Of a stretch of DNA of 64,000 nt, positions 34,466 to 43,190 are shown piece after piece. Made by a program: the position numbers and the translations under genes. How positions within the stretch are numbered: the first letter of the stretch is position 1; each line of letters begins with the position of its first letter. A model generated the notes under the pieces. That model saw only the letters and a list, made by a program, of their open reading frames with translations, had not been told where the DNA came from and searched no databases. The stretch comes from Streptomyces sp. ALI-76-A (lineage in GTDB: Bacteria > Actinomycetota > Actinomycetes > Streptomycetales > Streptomycetaceae), in assembly GCF_030287445.1 (NCBI RefSeq), contig NZ_JASVWB010000002.1, positions 1,054,001-1,118,000 of the forward strand, in the 5' to 3' direction.

Positions 34466-34524
34466 CCCATCCGACACGGCCCTCCGGCCACACCGCACCC
34501 GCAGTCGAGGAGAGAAGCTTCAAG

Positions 34525-35712
34525 GTGACATCCGGGCCGAGTGACCTTGTCTACTACATCAGCGGGAGCATTCTCTTCCTCGTCTGCGCGCTGAAGATCC
34601 CCGCGCTCATCCGGCAGCGAAACAACGCACTGCTCAGTGCGGCCATCAGGCTGATCTTCGCCGGCGGCTGTATAATGTTCCTCGCTGCCCCGGACGTCAT
34701 CCGCGCGCTCAACCGGCTCACCGGGATCACTAACTTCTCCGCCCCCGTGGTTTACGCGACGCTGACCGGATTCTCCGCCGCAAACCTTCTGCTGATCATC
34801 AACTGGCGGCAAGCGCCCCCAGAGCAGACCCGCCGCATCTCGCGCTGGTGCGTGGCCTGCTACGCCGCCGCCATTTTGATCATCTTCTTGCTCTTCTGGG
34901 CCGGGAGCGCTCCTGTAGAACAGCTCACGCTATTCGACGCCTACTACGCCAACACGCCCTATATCCGGGAGATGATCGTCACCTACCTCGTGGCACATGG
35001 CGCGTCTTCGACCGCCAGTCTCATCCTGTGCTGGAGATGGTCAGGACAGCTCATCCGTGGGTCGCTCCGAATAGGCCTCCGCCTGCTCTCCTGCGCCTAT
35101 CTTCTCCACGTGTCCTATGACGTCGCCAGACTGATCGCGGTGGCGGCCCGGTGGACAGGCCACGACCTGGACTTTCTCATCGATCAAGTCACCCCCCGAT
35201 TCGCAGCACTCTCCGCCGCTTGCGTCGCGATCGGGTTCACGCTTCCGCTCGTCGGACCGCGCGCAACCGAGACCGTCCGGGTCGTACGCCAACTGCAGCA
35301 GCTCAACCCCCTTTGGCGAGCTCTACAGCACGTGCCCACTCCCGGAGCTGTGCGCACCAATCTGCCGTGGTGGCGAACTCCCCCCGCCGTGCTCCTGACT
35401 AGCCGCAAGACAGCGTTGTACGACGCCATCCTGGCACTGTCTCCCCACTGTGACTCCGTCGTCCGCGAGGCGGCCTACCAGACACTGCTGCATGCCGGCG
35501 AGAACGAAGCGTCCGCCGCAGTCACCGCAGACGCAGCCATGATCCTCGTCGCTCGTAAGCGGCAGCTCACCGGTGTCGAGAACCACGACCGTGCCCATCT
35601 CATGGCATGGCGCTCGCAGGACCTCGTTCCCTTGTCGCTGGCGCTTGCTTCGCCTGCCGTCCGGAACCTCCACGAGCACCACCATCTCCACGTAGAAAGC
35701 GGCCCGTCATGA
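34525..35712 (+). CDS. MAB_1171c-type multi-pass membrane protein
   Basis: 395 residues, GTG 34525. The first 240 residues contain about seven hydrophobic helices: near 8-24, 36-52, 66-92 (two), 108-128, 152-172, 190-210 and 222-245. The C-terminal 150 residues are soluble and helical with ALYDAILALSPHCD and a His-rich end. This matches the actinobacterial MAB_1171c putative transporter family (DUF6545-like), which I recall beside XRE and HExxH genes in Streptomyces. Function is not established; a sensor or exporter of a small molecule fits the context. Confidence 0.72.
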   Translation: MTSGPSDLVYYISGSILFLVCALKIPALIRQRNNALLSAAIRLIFAGGCIMFLAAPDVIRALNRLTGITNFSAPVVYATLTGFSAANLLLIINWRQAPPEQTRRISRWCVACYAAAILIIFLLFWAGSAPVEQLTLFDAYYANTPYIREMIVTYLVAHGASSTASLILCWRWSGQLIRGSLRIGLRLLSCAYLLHVSYDVARLIAVAARWTGHDLDFLIDQVTPRFAALSAACVAIGFTLPLVGPRATETVRVVRQLQQLNPLWRALQHVPTPGAVRTNLPWWRTPPAVLLTSRKTALYDAILALSPHCDSVVREAAYQTLLHAGENEASAAVTADAAMILVARKRQLTGVENHDRAHLMAWRSQDLVPLSLALASPAVRNLHEHHHLHVESGPS

Positions 35713-37115
35713 GTCAAATAATCTCCCGGCCTTCCCGCCGCGCGGTCATCGTCGGAGGCAGCATCGCGGGGATGCTAGCCGCGGCCGCCATCTGGGACCA
35801 CTTCGACTCCATCGACATCATCGAAGGCCATGACCTGCCCGAAGGACCTGAGCCGCGCCTCGGCGTCCCGCAGGCGGTGCACATCCATCTCCTGCACACC
35901 GGAGGCGCCGAGGCGATCGCCCGCCTTCTACCCGGCACCATCGACCAGTTGCTGGCCGCAGGCGCTCACCGTATACCGATGACCACCAACATGGTCATCT
36001 ACTCACCCGAGGGCTGGTACCGCCGCTGGAACGCGGCCACTCACTACTTGATTGCCGCGAGCCGGGACCTGACCGACTACGTAGTCCGGGAGCAGGTCTG
36101 CAAAGACCCCCGGGTGACGGTCCGCACACACACCAAGGCCATCGGACTGGTAGGAAGTCGCAGTCGCGTCACCGGTGTGCGCATCAGCACCTCCGGGCAA
36201 CAGGAAACGTGGGAAGCGGATCTAGTCATCGACGCATCCGGACGCTCCACACGCACACCAAAGTGGCTCTCCGAGCTCGGCATCCAAGGTCTTACCGAAG
36301 ACACCATCGATTCGGGTCTGGCCTACGCCAGTCGGATGTACCGAGCCCCCGTACCCACTCACGATTGGCCCATGATCAGCGTCCAGGGTGACCCGCGTCT
36401 GCCCCATCCCGCCAGTGCGGGAGGTATTTTGCCGATCGAAGGCGGCCGCTGGCACGTCAGCTTGATGGGTGCCCCAGGCAGGCAGCCGTCCCGCAGCCCG
36501 GACGCTTTCGAACCCTTCGCCCGCGGCTTGCGTCACCCCATTGTGGCTGACCTCCTCAAGAAGGCAGAACCGCTCACCGACGTCAGCGTCACGCATAGCA
36601 CCACGAACCGCCGCTACTACTACGAACGACTTAGGACCTGGCCAGAAGGCCTGGTAGCGCTTGGAGATTCCGTCGCTGCCTTCAACCCCATGTACGGACA
36701 CGGTATGTCCGTCGTCGCGCAGGGCGCGCTCGCCTTGCGCGCCCTGCTCTCCAACGGTCTGACTCCGGGACTGGCCCGGCGCGCCCAACGTGCCATCGCC
36801 CGCCCCGTCAACGTTGCCTGGGCCCTTGCGGTCGGGCAGGACATCCACCTCCCCAACACCACAGGGAAGAGCCCGAACATCGCCGACCGTCTCCTTCAGC
36901 GTTACGTCAGCCGTCTCTCCCACACAGCAACCGGATCATTCCACGCCGCCACAGCCCTGACCGACGTGCTGGCTCTGCAAGCCCCACCCTCGTCCCTAGT
37001 TCGGCCCAGCGTGTTGCTTGCGGCTATCGGCGGCCCCTTGCGTCAGCAACTGGACAGCCCTCAGTTCACCCCTGCGGAACGTGCCCTCCTCGCGGGCCTG
37101 GACGAGCAGCTGTAA
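35709..37115 (+). CDS. FAD-dependent monooxygenase / hydroxylase-like oxidoreductase
   Basis: 468 residues from ATG 35709 in an ATGA overlap with the membrane protein gene. The N-terminal FAD-binding motif is AVIVGGSIAGMLAA (GxGxxG variant GGSIAG). A middle LVIDASGRSTRTPKW is the DG-type motif, and EGLVALGDSVAAFNPMYGHGM is the GD motif with the conserved Pro/Gly-His pair of aromatic hydroxylases. These enzymes oxidise or reduce lipophilic or aromatic substrates. Its tight coupling to a regulator, peptidase-like and membrane protein suggests making or modifying a signal molecule. Substrate unknown. Confidence 0.82.
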   Translation: MSQIISRPSRRAVIVGGSIAGMLAAAAIWDHFDSIDIIEGHDLPEGPEPRLGVPQAVHIHLLHTGGAEAIARLLPGTIDQLLAAGAHRIPMTTNMVIYSPEGWYRRWNAATHYLIAASRDLTDYVVREQVCKDPRVTVRTHTKAIGLVGSRSRVTGVRISTSGQQETWEADLVIDASGRSTRTPKWLSELGIQGLTEDTIDSGLAYASRMYRAPVPTHDWPMISVQGDPRLPHPASAGGILPIEGGRWHVSLMGAPGRQPSRSPDAFEPFARGLRHPIVADLLKKAEPLTDVSVTHSTTNRRYYYERLRTWPEGLVALGDSVAAFNPMYGHGMSVVAQGALALRALLSNGLTPGLARRAQRAIARPVNVAWALAVGQDIHLPNTTGKSPNIADRLLQRYVSRLSHTATGSFHAATALTDVLALQAPPSSLVRPSVLLAAIGGPLRQQLDSPQFTPAERALLAGLDEQL

Positions 37116-37204
37116 CTCAACCGGCGGTGGACCTGCCCCGACTGTGGCGACGACGTTTGTAGTGAGTGACCAGCAGTGGCGCCGACAGCCGCTCGAGGCG
37201 GTGT

Positions 37205-37255
37205 GAAGTGACCCCTCCCGCTTGACCTGGCAGGTCAAGCGGGAGGGGTCACTTC
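37205..37255. terminator. 24-bp perfect hairpin terminator
   Basis: GAAGTGACCCCTCCCGCTTG plus ACCT, loop GGC, and the exact complement. It ends the XRE-monooxygenase operon 90 bases after its last stop. It may act both ways, for the leftward gene at 37462 too. The 37256-37461 bases beyond it hold no gene I can support. Confidence 0.85.
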
Positions 37256-37461
37256 AAGGCGTGTCGGCGGGCTGAATCCTGGCTCAGTCAAGACTTCCGT
37301 GCAGCCGATCGCGCTTCTCGCATGCCCTGCTCCTGGGCCTCAGCGAACGCGAAGCGCGGAAAGCAGCCCGATCAGGAGCCGAGCGCCGAAGCCCTGCTGG
37401 AGCGCGCTCTGTCCACGGCCTCATACCGTCGGAGCATAAAGAAGTAAACCGGCTCAACAGC

Positions 37462-37872
37462 TCACCTGTCGAGGCCAGCCGGCTCACGGGTGACCACACA
37501 CATCTTGTCGTAGCAGAGCGGGTCTCGGCTGCCGTCCTCGAAGACGAGCGCGTAGCCGGTCACTGGCGAGTTCGGCACTACTGTGGCGAGCCGCTTGAAG
37601 GCGAAGTTGTACGTATGCGCGGGCTGGAGGACGCCTCGGGCCTCGTCCACCCCGTGCGGGTCGTGGCGCCGGTACGCACGGCAGACCAGCTTGCCGATCA
37701 GTTCCCTGCTACGGCAGTACACCTCGTCAGAGGTGCTGATGTACTCGTACGCCCAGCCCTCGGCCGCCGCCTTAGCCTCGATCTCCGCGTGCCGCCTACG
37801 CACACGGTCGTAATGCCGGTTGTCGCTGCACCGTGAGCCATTGTCAAGAGTTGTGGATCGAGTCGTTCGCAT
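37462..37872 (-). CDS. 136-residue unknown protein
   Basis: ATG 37872 (overlapping the end of the kinase gene by 29 bases; a later start is possible). Basic helical N-terminus (RRHAEIEAKAAAEGWAYEYI), then VYCRSRELIGKLVCRAYRRH, and a beta-rich end (GYALVFEDGSRDPLCYDKMCVV) with three Cys. No known motif. Likely co-transcribed with the P-loop kinase gene. Confidence 0.6.
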   Translation of the reverse strand: MRTTRSTTLDNGSRCSDNRHYDRVRRRHAEIEAKAAAEGWAYEYISTSDEVYCRSRELIGKLVCRAYRRHDPHGVDEARGVLQPAHTYNFAFKRLATVVPNSPVTGYALVFEDGSRDPLCYDKMCVVTREPAGLDR

Positions 37873-38458
37873 CGGTGGTGCTGTCGCTCGGGTTGAGGAG
37901 GTAGGAGCCCCTCGCGACGCCTTGCAGGATGCTGTCGGCGGTTGCCTCAGCGGTCAGGGTGGTGGAATCCAGGACGTGGGCCTCATAGAGGCCCAGGTTG
38001 CTGAACTGGCTGTGCAGTGAGCGAATCGGTTCGGGGTCGGTCAGAGCGTCGTCGGCCCGGCTCGTTGCCCGTTCCAGTGTGGTGTGTTGGTCCGGCCGAA
38101 GGATGACGTAGCTCAGCGGCAGGGCCCGCTCCCGTGCCGTCACGCGGAAGAGGTCGATGAACCAGGGTCCGACGATGCCGTCGCAGATCACGTGGTATCC
38201 GCCCTCGGCGTAGCCGAACGCTGCTGAGACCAGTACCTGCAGGACTACTTGGTTCTGCTCGTGTGCTTCGGGCAGGTAAGGCGCGATCCAGCCCTGCTTG
38301 ATATAGCGCCAAAAATCGTCGCTGTGCAGGTGGACGCTTGGAGTCAGGTGATCTGCCAGCAGCTGCGCCACGGTGCTCTTGCCGGCTCCGGGCGGCCCGG
38401 TCAGGACAATTACCTGACCGCGGTGAGGGGACGTCCGAGACAGGGGCGGCGGGTTCAT
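37844..38458 (-). CDS. P-loop kinase (chloramphenicol-phosphotransferase/zeta-toxin-like)
   Basis: 204 residues, ATG 38458. Starts QVIVLTGPPGAGKSTVAQLL (Walker A at about 20-27), then HLHSDDFWRYIKQG, where the DD and following residues match the catalytic region of small P-loop kinases. VICDGIVGPWFIDLF and SYVILRPDQHTTLERATSR form the LID and base region. Related proteins phosphorylate sugars, antibiotics or nucleotide-sugars. The ATG overlaps the stop of the IS256 transposase, so the IS junction sits exactly at its 5' end and the gene may have lost its own promoter. Confidence 0.75.
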   Translation of the reverse strand: MNPPPLSRTSPHRGQVIVLTGPPGAGKSTVAQLLADHLTPSVHLHSDDFWRYIKQGWIAPYLPEAHEQNQVVLQVLVSAAFGYAEGGYHVICDGIVGPWFIDLFRVTARERALPLSYVILRPDQHTTLERATSRADDALTDPEPIRSLHSQFSNLGLYEAHVLDSTTLTAEATADSILQGVARGSYLLNPSDSTTDANDSIHNS

Positions 38459-39705
38459 GCCGCCACCGTGCCACGTTCGACCAGCACACCGCTTTCGAAT
38501 TTGGCTCCCGCACGGACAAGGGGCACCAGGTGGGCGCCGGTGATCGCGCGCCAGCGGGCCTGGGCGGACTCGACGAGCTTGAACACCATCGCGAGTGCGG
38601 CGGCGGGGCTGCCGGCCCCGCGGGTGACCTTGGTGCGGAGCTTGACCGTGGAGAATGTCGACTCAATGGGGTTCGTGGTCCGCAGGTGGATCCAGTGCTC
38701 GGCAGGGAAGTCGTAGAACGCCAGCAGTTCCTCCCGGTCGTCGGTGATCTTCGCGACGGCCTTGGGCCACTTGGTGCCGTAGGTGCGGGCGAACACATCG
38801 ATCGCCTTCTCGGCGTGGGCGCGGTCCTCGGCGTTGTAGATCTCCTGCATCGCCTTCGTCGCGCCCGGCTGTGCGGACTTCGGCAGGCAGTTCGTGACAT
38901 TGCGGGCTTTGTGAACCCAGCACCGCTGATGACGGGCGGCCGGAAAGACCTCGGCCAGCGCCTTCCACAGGCCCATCGCGCCATCGCCGACCACCAGCTC
39001 GGGGTCGCGCATGCCACGCCTGCGGCAGTCACGCAGCAGGTCCGCCCACGACTCGGTCGACTCGCGCAGGCCCTCCGCCAGCGCGATCAGTTCCTTGGTG
39101 CCGTCCAGGCGGACGCCGAGCAGGACCAGTACGCACGAGTGCGTCTGCCCGAGCCTCACCTTGGGGTGCACGCCGTCGGCCCACACGTAGACGAAATCGC
39201 GGTCTGACAGGTCCCTGGCCTGGAAGGCGGCATGGTCATCGCCCCACTGCCGCGTCAGCCGGGTCACCGTCGCCGACGACAGACCGGCCGTCGAGCCGAG
39301 GAACTGCTCCAGCGCGGGCACGAAGTCCCCGGACGACAGTCCGTGCAGGTAGAGCAGCGGCAGCACCTCGGAGATCTTCGGCGACTTGCGGCACCACGGC
39401 GGCAGGATCTTGGAGGAGAACCGCTTGCGCTCGCCGGTGGCCTCGTCCACGCGGCGGTCGTTCACCCGCGGTGCCCGCACCTCGACCGGGCCAGCGGCAG
39501 TGACGACGGTCCTGGGCCGGTGATGGCCGTTGCGGACCACCAGCCGTCGGCCTGCCTCATCGGTCTCGGCAGCCAACTCGGCTATGTACTAGTTGACTTC
39601 TGCCTCCAGTGCCGCGGCGAGCATCCGCCTGGCGCCCTCACGGACGATCTCGTCGATCAGGGAACCGGACTGAGTGGAGCCATCCTCGGTGACTACGCTG
39701 AGCAC
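38455..39705 (-). pseudogene. IS256-family transposase with in-frame TAG
   Basis: Read from GTG 39705 the product would be 416 residues, the usual length, but codon 39 is TAG (39589-39591) within ALEAEVN-stop-YIAELAAETDE, where the family continues without a stop. The rest is intact: WADGVHPKVR (first Asp), VVGDGAMGLW (second Asp), TNPIESTFSTVK (Glu), and CWVHKARNV. A shorter product from a later start would lack the N-terminal DNA-binding helix. The C-terminus is also cut short and overlaps the kinase ATG. Confidence 0.85.
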
Positions 39706-39778
39706 GGACGTACCTTCCCGACCCGCGCGCCAACGCGGGCCTACTCAGTGACCATCACAGGATCATTCGGGAAGGTAC
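38455..39778 (-). mobile_element. IS256-like: IS256-family element, left end missing
   Basis: The right end is bounded by GTACCTTCCCGAATGATCCTG read inward from about 39778. An inner inverted copy of its first 11 bases (GTACCTTCCCG) lies at 39710-39720. No matching end is found to the left; host coding starts at once at 38458. So the element has lost its left inverted repeat and should be immobile. Confidence 0.65.
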
Positions 39779-39836
39779 GCCCTCCGCGTGCCACCCGGGA
39801 CTGATCCACAGGTATCGAGCATTGCTCTGCAGATGC

Positions 39837-40365
39837 TCATGGTCGAGCCTGCTCCTTCGTGTCGGGGTGTGGTCTCTGCTGGATCTCGGGCGCGTACGGT
39901 AGCTGGAACTCACCCAGCGATCCGCTGATGTACGAGTTCGGCTGATGATCGGCTTTGTCCCCGCACAGTCCGTGCGGGAGGTCGCTCTCCCCCGGTGTGC
40001 TGCACTCGGTGACGAGCGCCGCGACGAGCACTTCGACGAGCTTCTCGTCGTTGGCCGGCCCGTGGTGCGAGGTGAAGACCTCGCCGTCGCGCGGCGTGAA
40101 GCTGACGTCGTGGGGGATCCAGTCGTAGGGCCGTCGGGTAGCACTGTGGCCACTGGGCGAGAAGTGGCCAGTGGATCCGACGGCCACCTCGTTGGGACCC
40201 AGGAAAACGATGACCTGGCGCTCACGGTTCGCCAGGGCGGCACGGATGCTGGCTTGGAGGTCGGAGCGTTCAAGGGTCTGGGCGCAGCGGGTCTGCTTCT
40301 CCAATGCCCTGGAACATGCCGACTGCCTGGGCGGCGGTCAGAGACATCTCCGAGGTGAACTGCAC
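39837..40365 (-). pseudogene. unknown protein, frameshifted near its start
   Basis: From GTG 40365: QFTSEMSLTAAQAVGMFQGI, then a shift near 40300 to KQTRCAQTLERSDLQASIRA and onward through ERQVIVFLGPNEVAVGSTGH, FTSHHGPANDEKLVEVLVAA, ending at 39837. The joined product is about 175 residues. Alpha/beta with a His-rich FTSHHG motif; no family recognised. It is the last of the small genes leading into the IS256 copy. Confidence 0.5.
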
Positions 40366-40395
40366 GTCGTTGTTCGGATTGAAGGCGCCCTGGGT

Positions 40396-40635
40396 CTAGC
40401 TTCCGGCGTTGTTGGTGTCTTCGTGGATGGGCTGCACGGTGTCCAGGTCGACGACCTGGCCCACGCGAAGGGTGTTCAGCCCTCGGAGCATTGCGATCTC
40501 CTGTTTGCGCTCCGCGATGCCGGCGGGGCTCAGCGGCCGACCGTCCTGCCTGAAGTTGCCCTCTTCGAGCATCTGTTCCAGCGCGTTCTTCCAGTGGTCG
40601 ACCTGGTACTTCGTGATCTTCTGCTTGCGGGCCAT
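40396..40635 (-). CDS. 79-residue unknown protein
   Basis: ATG 40635 with GGAGGGACTGG upstream, which fixes this start over longer ones. Basic helical start (RKQKITKYQVDHWKNALEQ), then FRQDGRPLSPAGIAERKQEI and an acidic end. Plausibly a small DNA- or RNA-binding protein, but no motif is recognised. One of a chain of short leftward genes from 41363. Confidence 0.6.
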   Translation of the reverse strand: MARKQKITKYQVDHWKNALEQMLEEGNFRQDGRPLSPAGIAERKQEIAMLRGLNTLRVGQVVDLDTVQPIHEDTNNAGS

Positions 40636-40879
40636 GAGCCAGTCCCTCCTCGAAGGGCGTGATGTGGGTTGGATGACGTGCCGTACGACCTGGCCCAGCG
40701 CGAGCACGTCGGCGATGACACGGGTCTGCATCAGGTTGCCGGCAGTTACTTGCTCTTTCCGGGATCCTGAGGGCACGCCGGAACTCGTGAGAGTCCTCTT
40801 TTTCTGTGTGGACCAGGGCGTCGAGGTACTCCTCCAACTCCCGCTGGGACATCTTGCTGGGGTCCGTCGGGTCAGCCAT
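40636..40879 (-). pseudogene. short unknown protein, apparent frameshift
   Basis: ATG 40879, eight bases inside the end of the upstream gene. Reads ADPTDPSKMSQRELEEYLDA, LVHTEKEDSHEFRRALRIPE. A shift near 40750 gives TAGNLMQTRVIADVLALGQV, VRHVIQPTSRPSRRD, which then runs into the start of the next gene without its own stop. Both halves have coding composition. Unknown family. Confidence 0.4.
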
Positions 40880-41363
40880 CGGAGTCTCTCTCGACGGCGC
40901 TGCGCTTGCGGGCCGAGCGCCGGCGGATGCCGGCGGCGAGACGGTCGTATTCTCGACGTGCCTCGCTCGCTTTACGCCGGTGACGCTGCGCCTCGCGGTT
41001 GTGCTCCTCGATGACCTTCCCGAGCCGGATCAGCTCGTGGCGGGCGCGGTGCTCTTGCTCGCCCCAATAGATCTCGCGTACGGCGGCCGTCAGTTCTGAT
41101 TGGTGCATCATCAGCCACGTGTCGGGGATCTGGGCCTGCATCTGGGACAGCCCGCGCTCAAGTCGGAGGGTGATTTTGCCGTCGCCTGTCATGGACGGTC
41201 GCGCGAACGCGACTCTTGGCGAGCCGAGGAACGCTCTGAGCTGCTGAGGCACCGTCTCGTGCGGAAACTTCGCGAGCACGCGCGAGGTGAGTCCGGCGAT
41301 CTCCTGGAGGTCGGCGTACATCTGGATCGTGGCGTCGACGATCTCTGCGATCTTGTGCTTCAT
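40872..41363 (-). CDS. 163-residue helical unknown protein
   Basis: ATG 41363 (AAGGA upstream); an upstream extension is low-complexity. Long amphipathic helices: KHKIAEIVDATIQMYADLQE at the start, and a very charged Arg/Glu/Lys helix at 110-150 ending RRRSARKRSAVERDSDG, a probable coiled coil and nucleic-acid-binding tail. No motif recognised. First gene of the short leftward chain down to the IS256 copy. Confidence 0.65.
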   Translation of the reverse strand: MKHKIAEIVDATIQMYADLQEIAGLTSRVLAKFPHETVPQQLRAFLGSPRVAFARPSMTGDGKITLRLERGLSQMQAQIPDTWLMMHQSELTAAVREIYWGEQEHRARHELIRLGKVIEEHNREAQRHRRKASEARREYDRLAAGIRRRSARKRSAVERDSDG

Positions 41364-41974
41364 CACTTCTGGTCCTTGAAGATCGGGTCCTGCTCGGGAA
41401 CCGGGGCAGGGGCGTCCCGCCCCGGTTGCCCTCCCTCTCATGACGTAGAGGAAGGGCGCTGCCCGTGACACAGAGGATGGAGGCCTCTATTCCTTCGTAT
41501 CCATGGCCACACCCGTCGTCGGGGCGCGCTCGTGAGAGGCCGCCAGGGGTCTGGTTGGAGGCCGATGCGTGTCCAGGCTGGCGCATTGACGGGTCTCATC
41601 GATGTCTTGCTCGGGGCTTCGGCGATCAGCGTCGTTTTCGCGTCCAACCGGTGGCAGCAAAGCGTTTCGTCAGGGACACCACCGGAACCCGGGGATGCCC
41701 CTGACGAGACGCCGACGGATCGACGGGGAACAGGCCGGGTGCACGGGCAACCGGCCTGTTCTGGTATCGATCCCGCTCCCGGGTCGGCCATGCCGACCCA
41801 GACCCGCGATGCCGAACACGAAGGACTCGCGGTAGCAGATCGGCTGCAGTACCCCGAGGGATGATCTCCGAGCTGGGCGGCTCGGTGGCGGGAGCAGGAG
41901 TGTTCTCAGCGATCGGTCCGCTCCTGCCCCAACTGAGTGACGCTTCGCGTCGGATCGACGCTGATGGGGAGCTC
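41364..41974. other. intergenic stretch without a supported gene
   Basis: 610 bases in which all frames look like non-coding or shadow sequence. The only clear structure is the hairpin at 41729-41760. It separates two leftward sets of short genes and probably holds the promoter for the gene at 41363, but I see no clear -10/-35 pair. Confidence 0.4.
41729..41760. terminator. hairpin terminator
   Basis: AACAGGCCGG and its complement with a 12-base loop, about 215 bases after the leftward gene ending at 41975. Likely a terminator for that set of genes. Confidence 0.5.
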
Positions 41975-42313
41975 CTACAAGAAGACCTCTTTGAGGACCC
42001 GGGTGTTGTCGTCATCGGCGAGCCGAACCTCGATGACCAGTTCCTTGTCGTCGCCGAAGGCGGCGACAGCGCGGTGCAGATGGCTGGTCAGGTCTTGCAT
42101 GGACTCGTAAGGGCTGTGCACATCGGACGCGGTGACCTTGGCGCTGCGCGAGAACGCGTGGCGCGTGCGTCCCTCCGGGACGATCACTCTGGGGTCGTAC
42201 TCGCTGTACAGCCACTCAGTGCGCGCGGCGATCCGAACGGGCTCAGTGCGCATGCCGTCGGTCCAGCGTTCCTCGGCCGGCGGGCGGTACTTCTCGTGGT
42301 TGGTGACAGTCAC
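41975..42313 (-). CDS. 112-residue unknown protein
   Basis: GTG 42313 overlapping the upstream stop (GTGA). Reads TVTNHEKYRPPAEERWTDGM, RTEPVRIAARTEWLYSEYDP, then SDVHSPYESMQDLTSHLHRA and a beta strand KELVIEVRLADDD. Acidic C-terminus. No motif recognised. Last of a coupled leftward set (42749-41975). Confidence 0.65.
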   Translation of the reverse strand: MTVTNHEKYRPPAEERWTDGMRTEPVRIAARTEWLYSEYDPRVIVPEGRTRHAFSRSAKVTASDVHSPYESMQDLTSHLHRAVAAFGDDKELVIEVRLADDDNTRVLKEVFL

Positions 42314-42555
42314 GGCTTGTGCTCCTCTCCGGGCTGGCTGGTGTCGGATATGGCGCGGTCCATACGGTCCGCGATGTCGTAGTACGTGCGCGCCTCGGCG
42401 GCATTGGCTTCGGCCTGCTGCGGGTCTGTCGAGGTCCGGGCGAGCTTGCTGTACTGATCGCCGAGGTCGCGGGCCCAGGCACCGCCGGACCGAGGCAGGG
42501 GTGCAGAGGCGGCACTGGTGACGACGGCGGCAGTGTCGTTGTTGGTGCTGGTCAT
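42310..42555 (-). CDS. 81-residue unknown protein
   Basis: ATG 42555. Low-complexity Ser/Ala/Thr start, then a long charged helix (SKLARTSTDPQQAEANAAEA, RTYYDIADRMDRAISDTSQ). Perhaps a small helical-bundle or capping protein. Its stop overlaps the next GTG. A coding-like scrap precedes it (GIDIAGWRPSRAQEQYLRRF) but needs a shift to reach a stop near 42552. Confidence 0.6.
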   Translation of the reverse strand: MTSTNNDTAAVVTSAASAPLPRSGGAWARDLGDQYSKLARTSTDPQQAEANAAEARTYYDIADRMDRAISDTSQPGEEHKP

Positions 42556-42656
42556 GCGACGGCCTCGTATCCTGAGTCAGTTCGGTGAAGCGACGCAGGT
42601 ACTGCTCCTGCGCGCGCGATGGGCGCCATCCCGCGATGTCGATGCCTAAGAGGGGC

Positions 42657-42749
42657 TCATGGCTCGACGAGGGTGACGCTCTCATCGATCATCTGGCGCA
42701 TCTCTTCGATGTGGGCTTGCCCGTCGGCGGTTACGGGCGTCGGGATCAG
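42657..42749 (-). CDS. 30-residue peptide with CTG start
   Basis: Reads IPTPVTADGQAHIEEMRQMI then DESVTLVEP to TGA at 42657, good coding character. The only available start is CTG 42747-42749, which overlaps the stop of the preceding gene as CTGA, the same layout as at 8798. Likely translated by coupling. Unknown function. Confidence 0.4.
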   Translation of the reverse strand: MIPTPVTADGQAHIEEMRQMIDESVTLVEP

Positions 42750-43190
42750 GGCCGCGTCACTGAATCAGTCTTTGCAGTCGGCTGACGCCTCTTGATCGGC
42801 GTGCTGGCGGCGGCGTCGACGACTATGGCGCGCACTGCGGTATCGGCGTCGTCGTCCGGGTCGGGTAGTAGCTCGGCCAGGAAGTGGCCTTCGTCGAGGC
42901 CCAGCTGCTCATCAAGTCGCCAACCGGTGATGTAAGCGGTGCTGGTGTGGCTCAGGCCCTTGACATCGTGGACGTAGTCTCCGGTATCGGTGTCCTCAGT
43001 GCGCTGCAGCTTGGTCTTCCTCGCGTCGCGGTCGATCAGGATGACGAGCTTCATCGTCGGCTGGTTTGCGGGCCACCGTGCCTCGCTGCGACCGGGGGTC
43101 GGCCGCAACCAGTCGCGTGCCGCGGCGGACAGTGCGATCTGCGAACGCCCATTCTCAGCGTGCGTGACGGTGATCTTGGCGGGACCCCTA

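Noticed and set aside
41565..41864. plus-strand ORF with a hydrophobic start, followed by an ATGA-linked second ORF at 41861
   Set aside because: The second ORF is antisense to the real gene at 41975 for most of its length; third-position bias is poor, so the overlap is probably chance.
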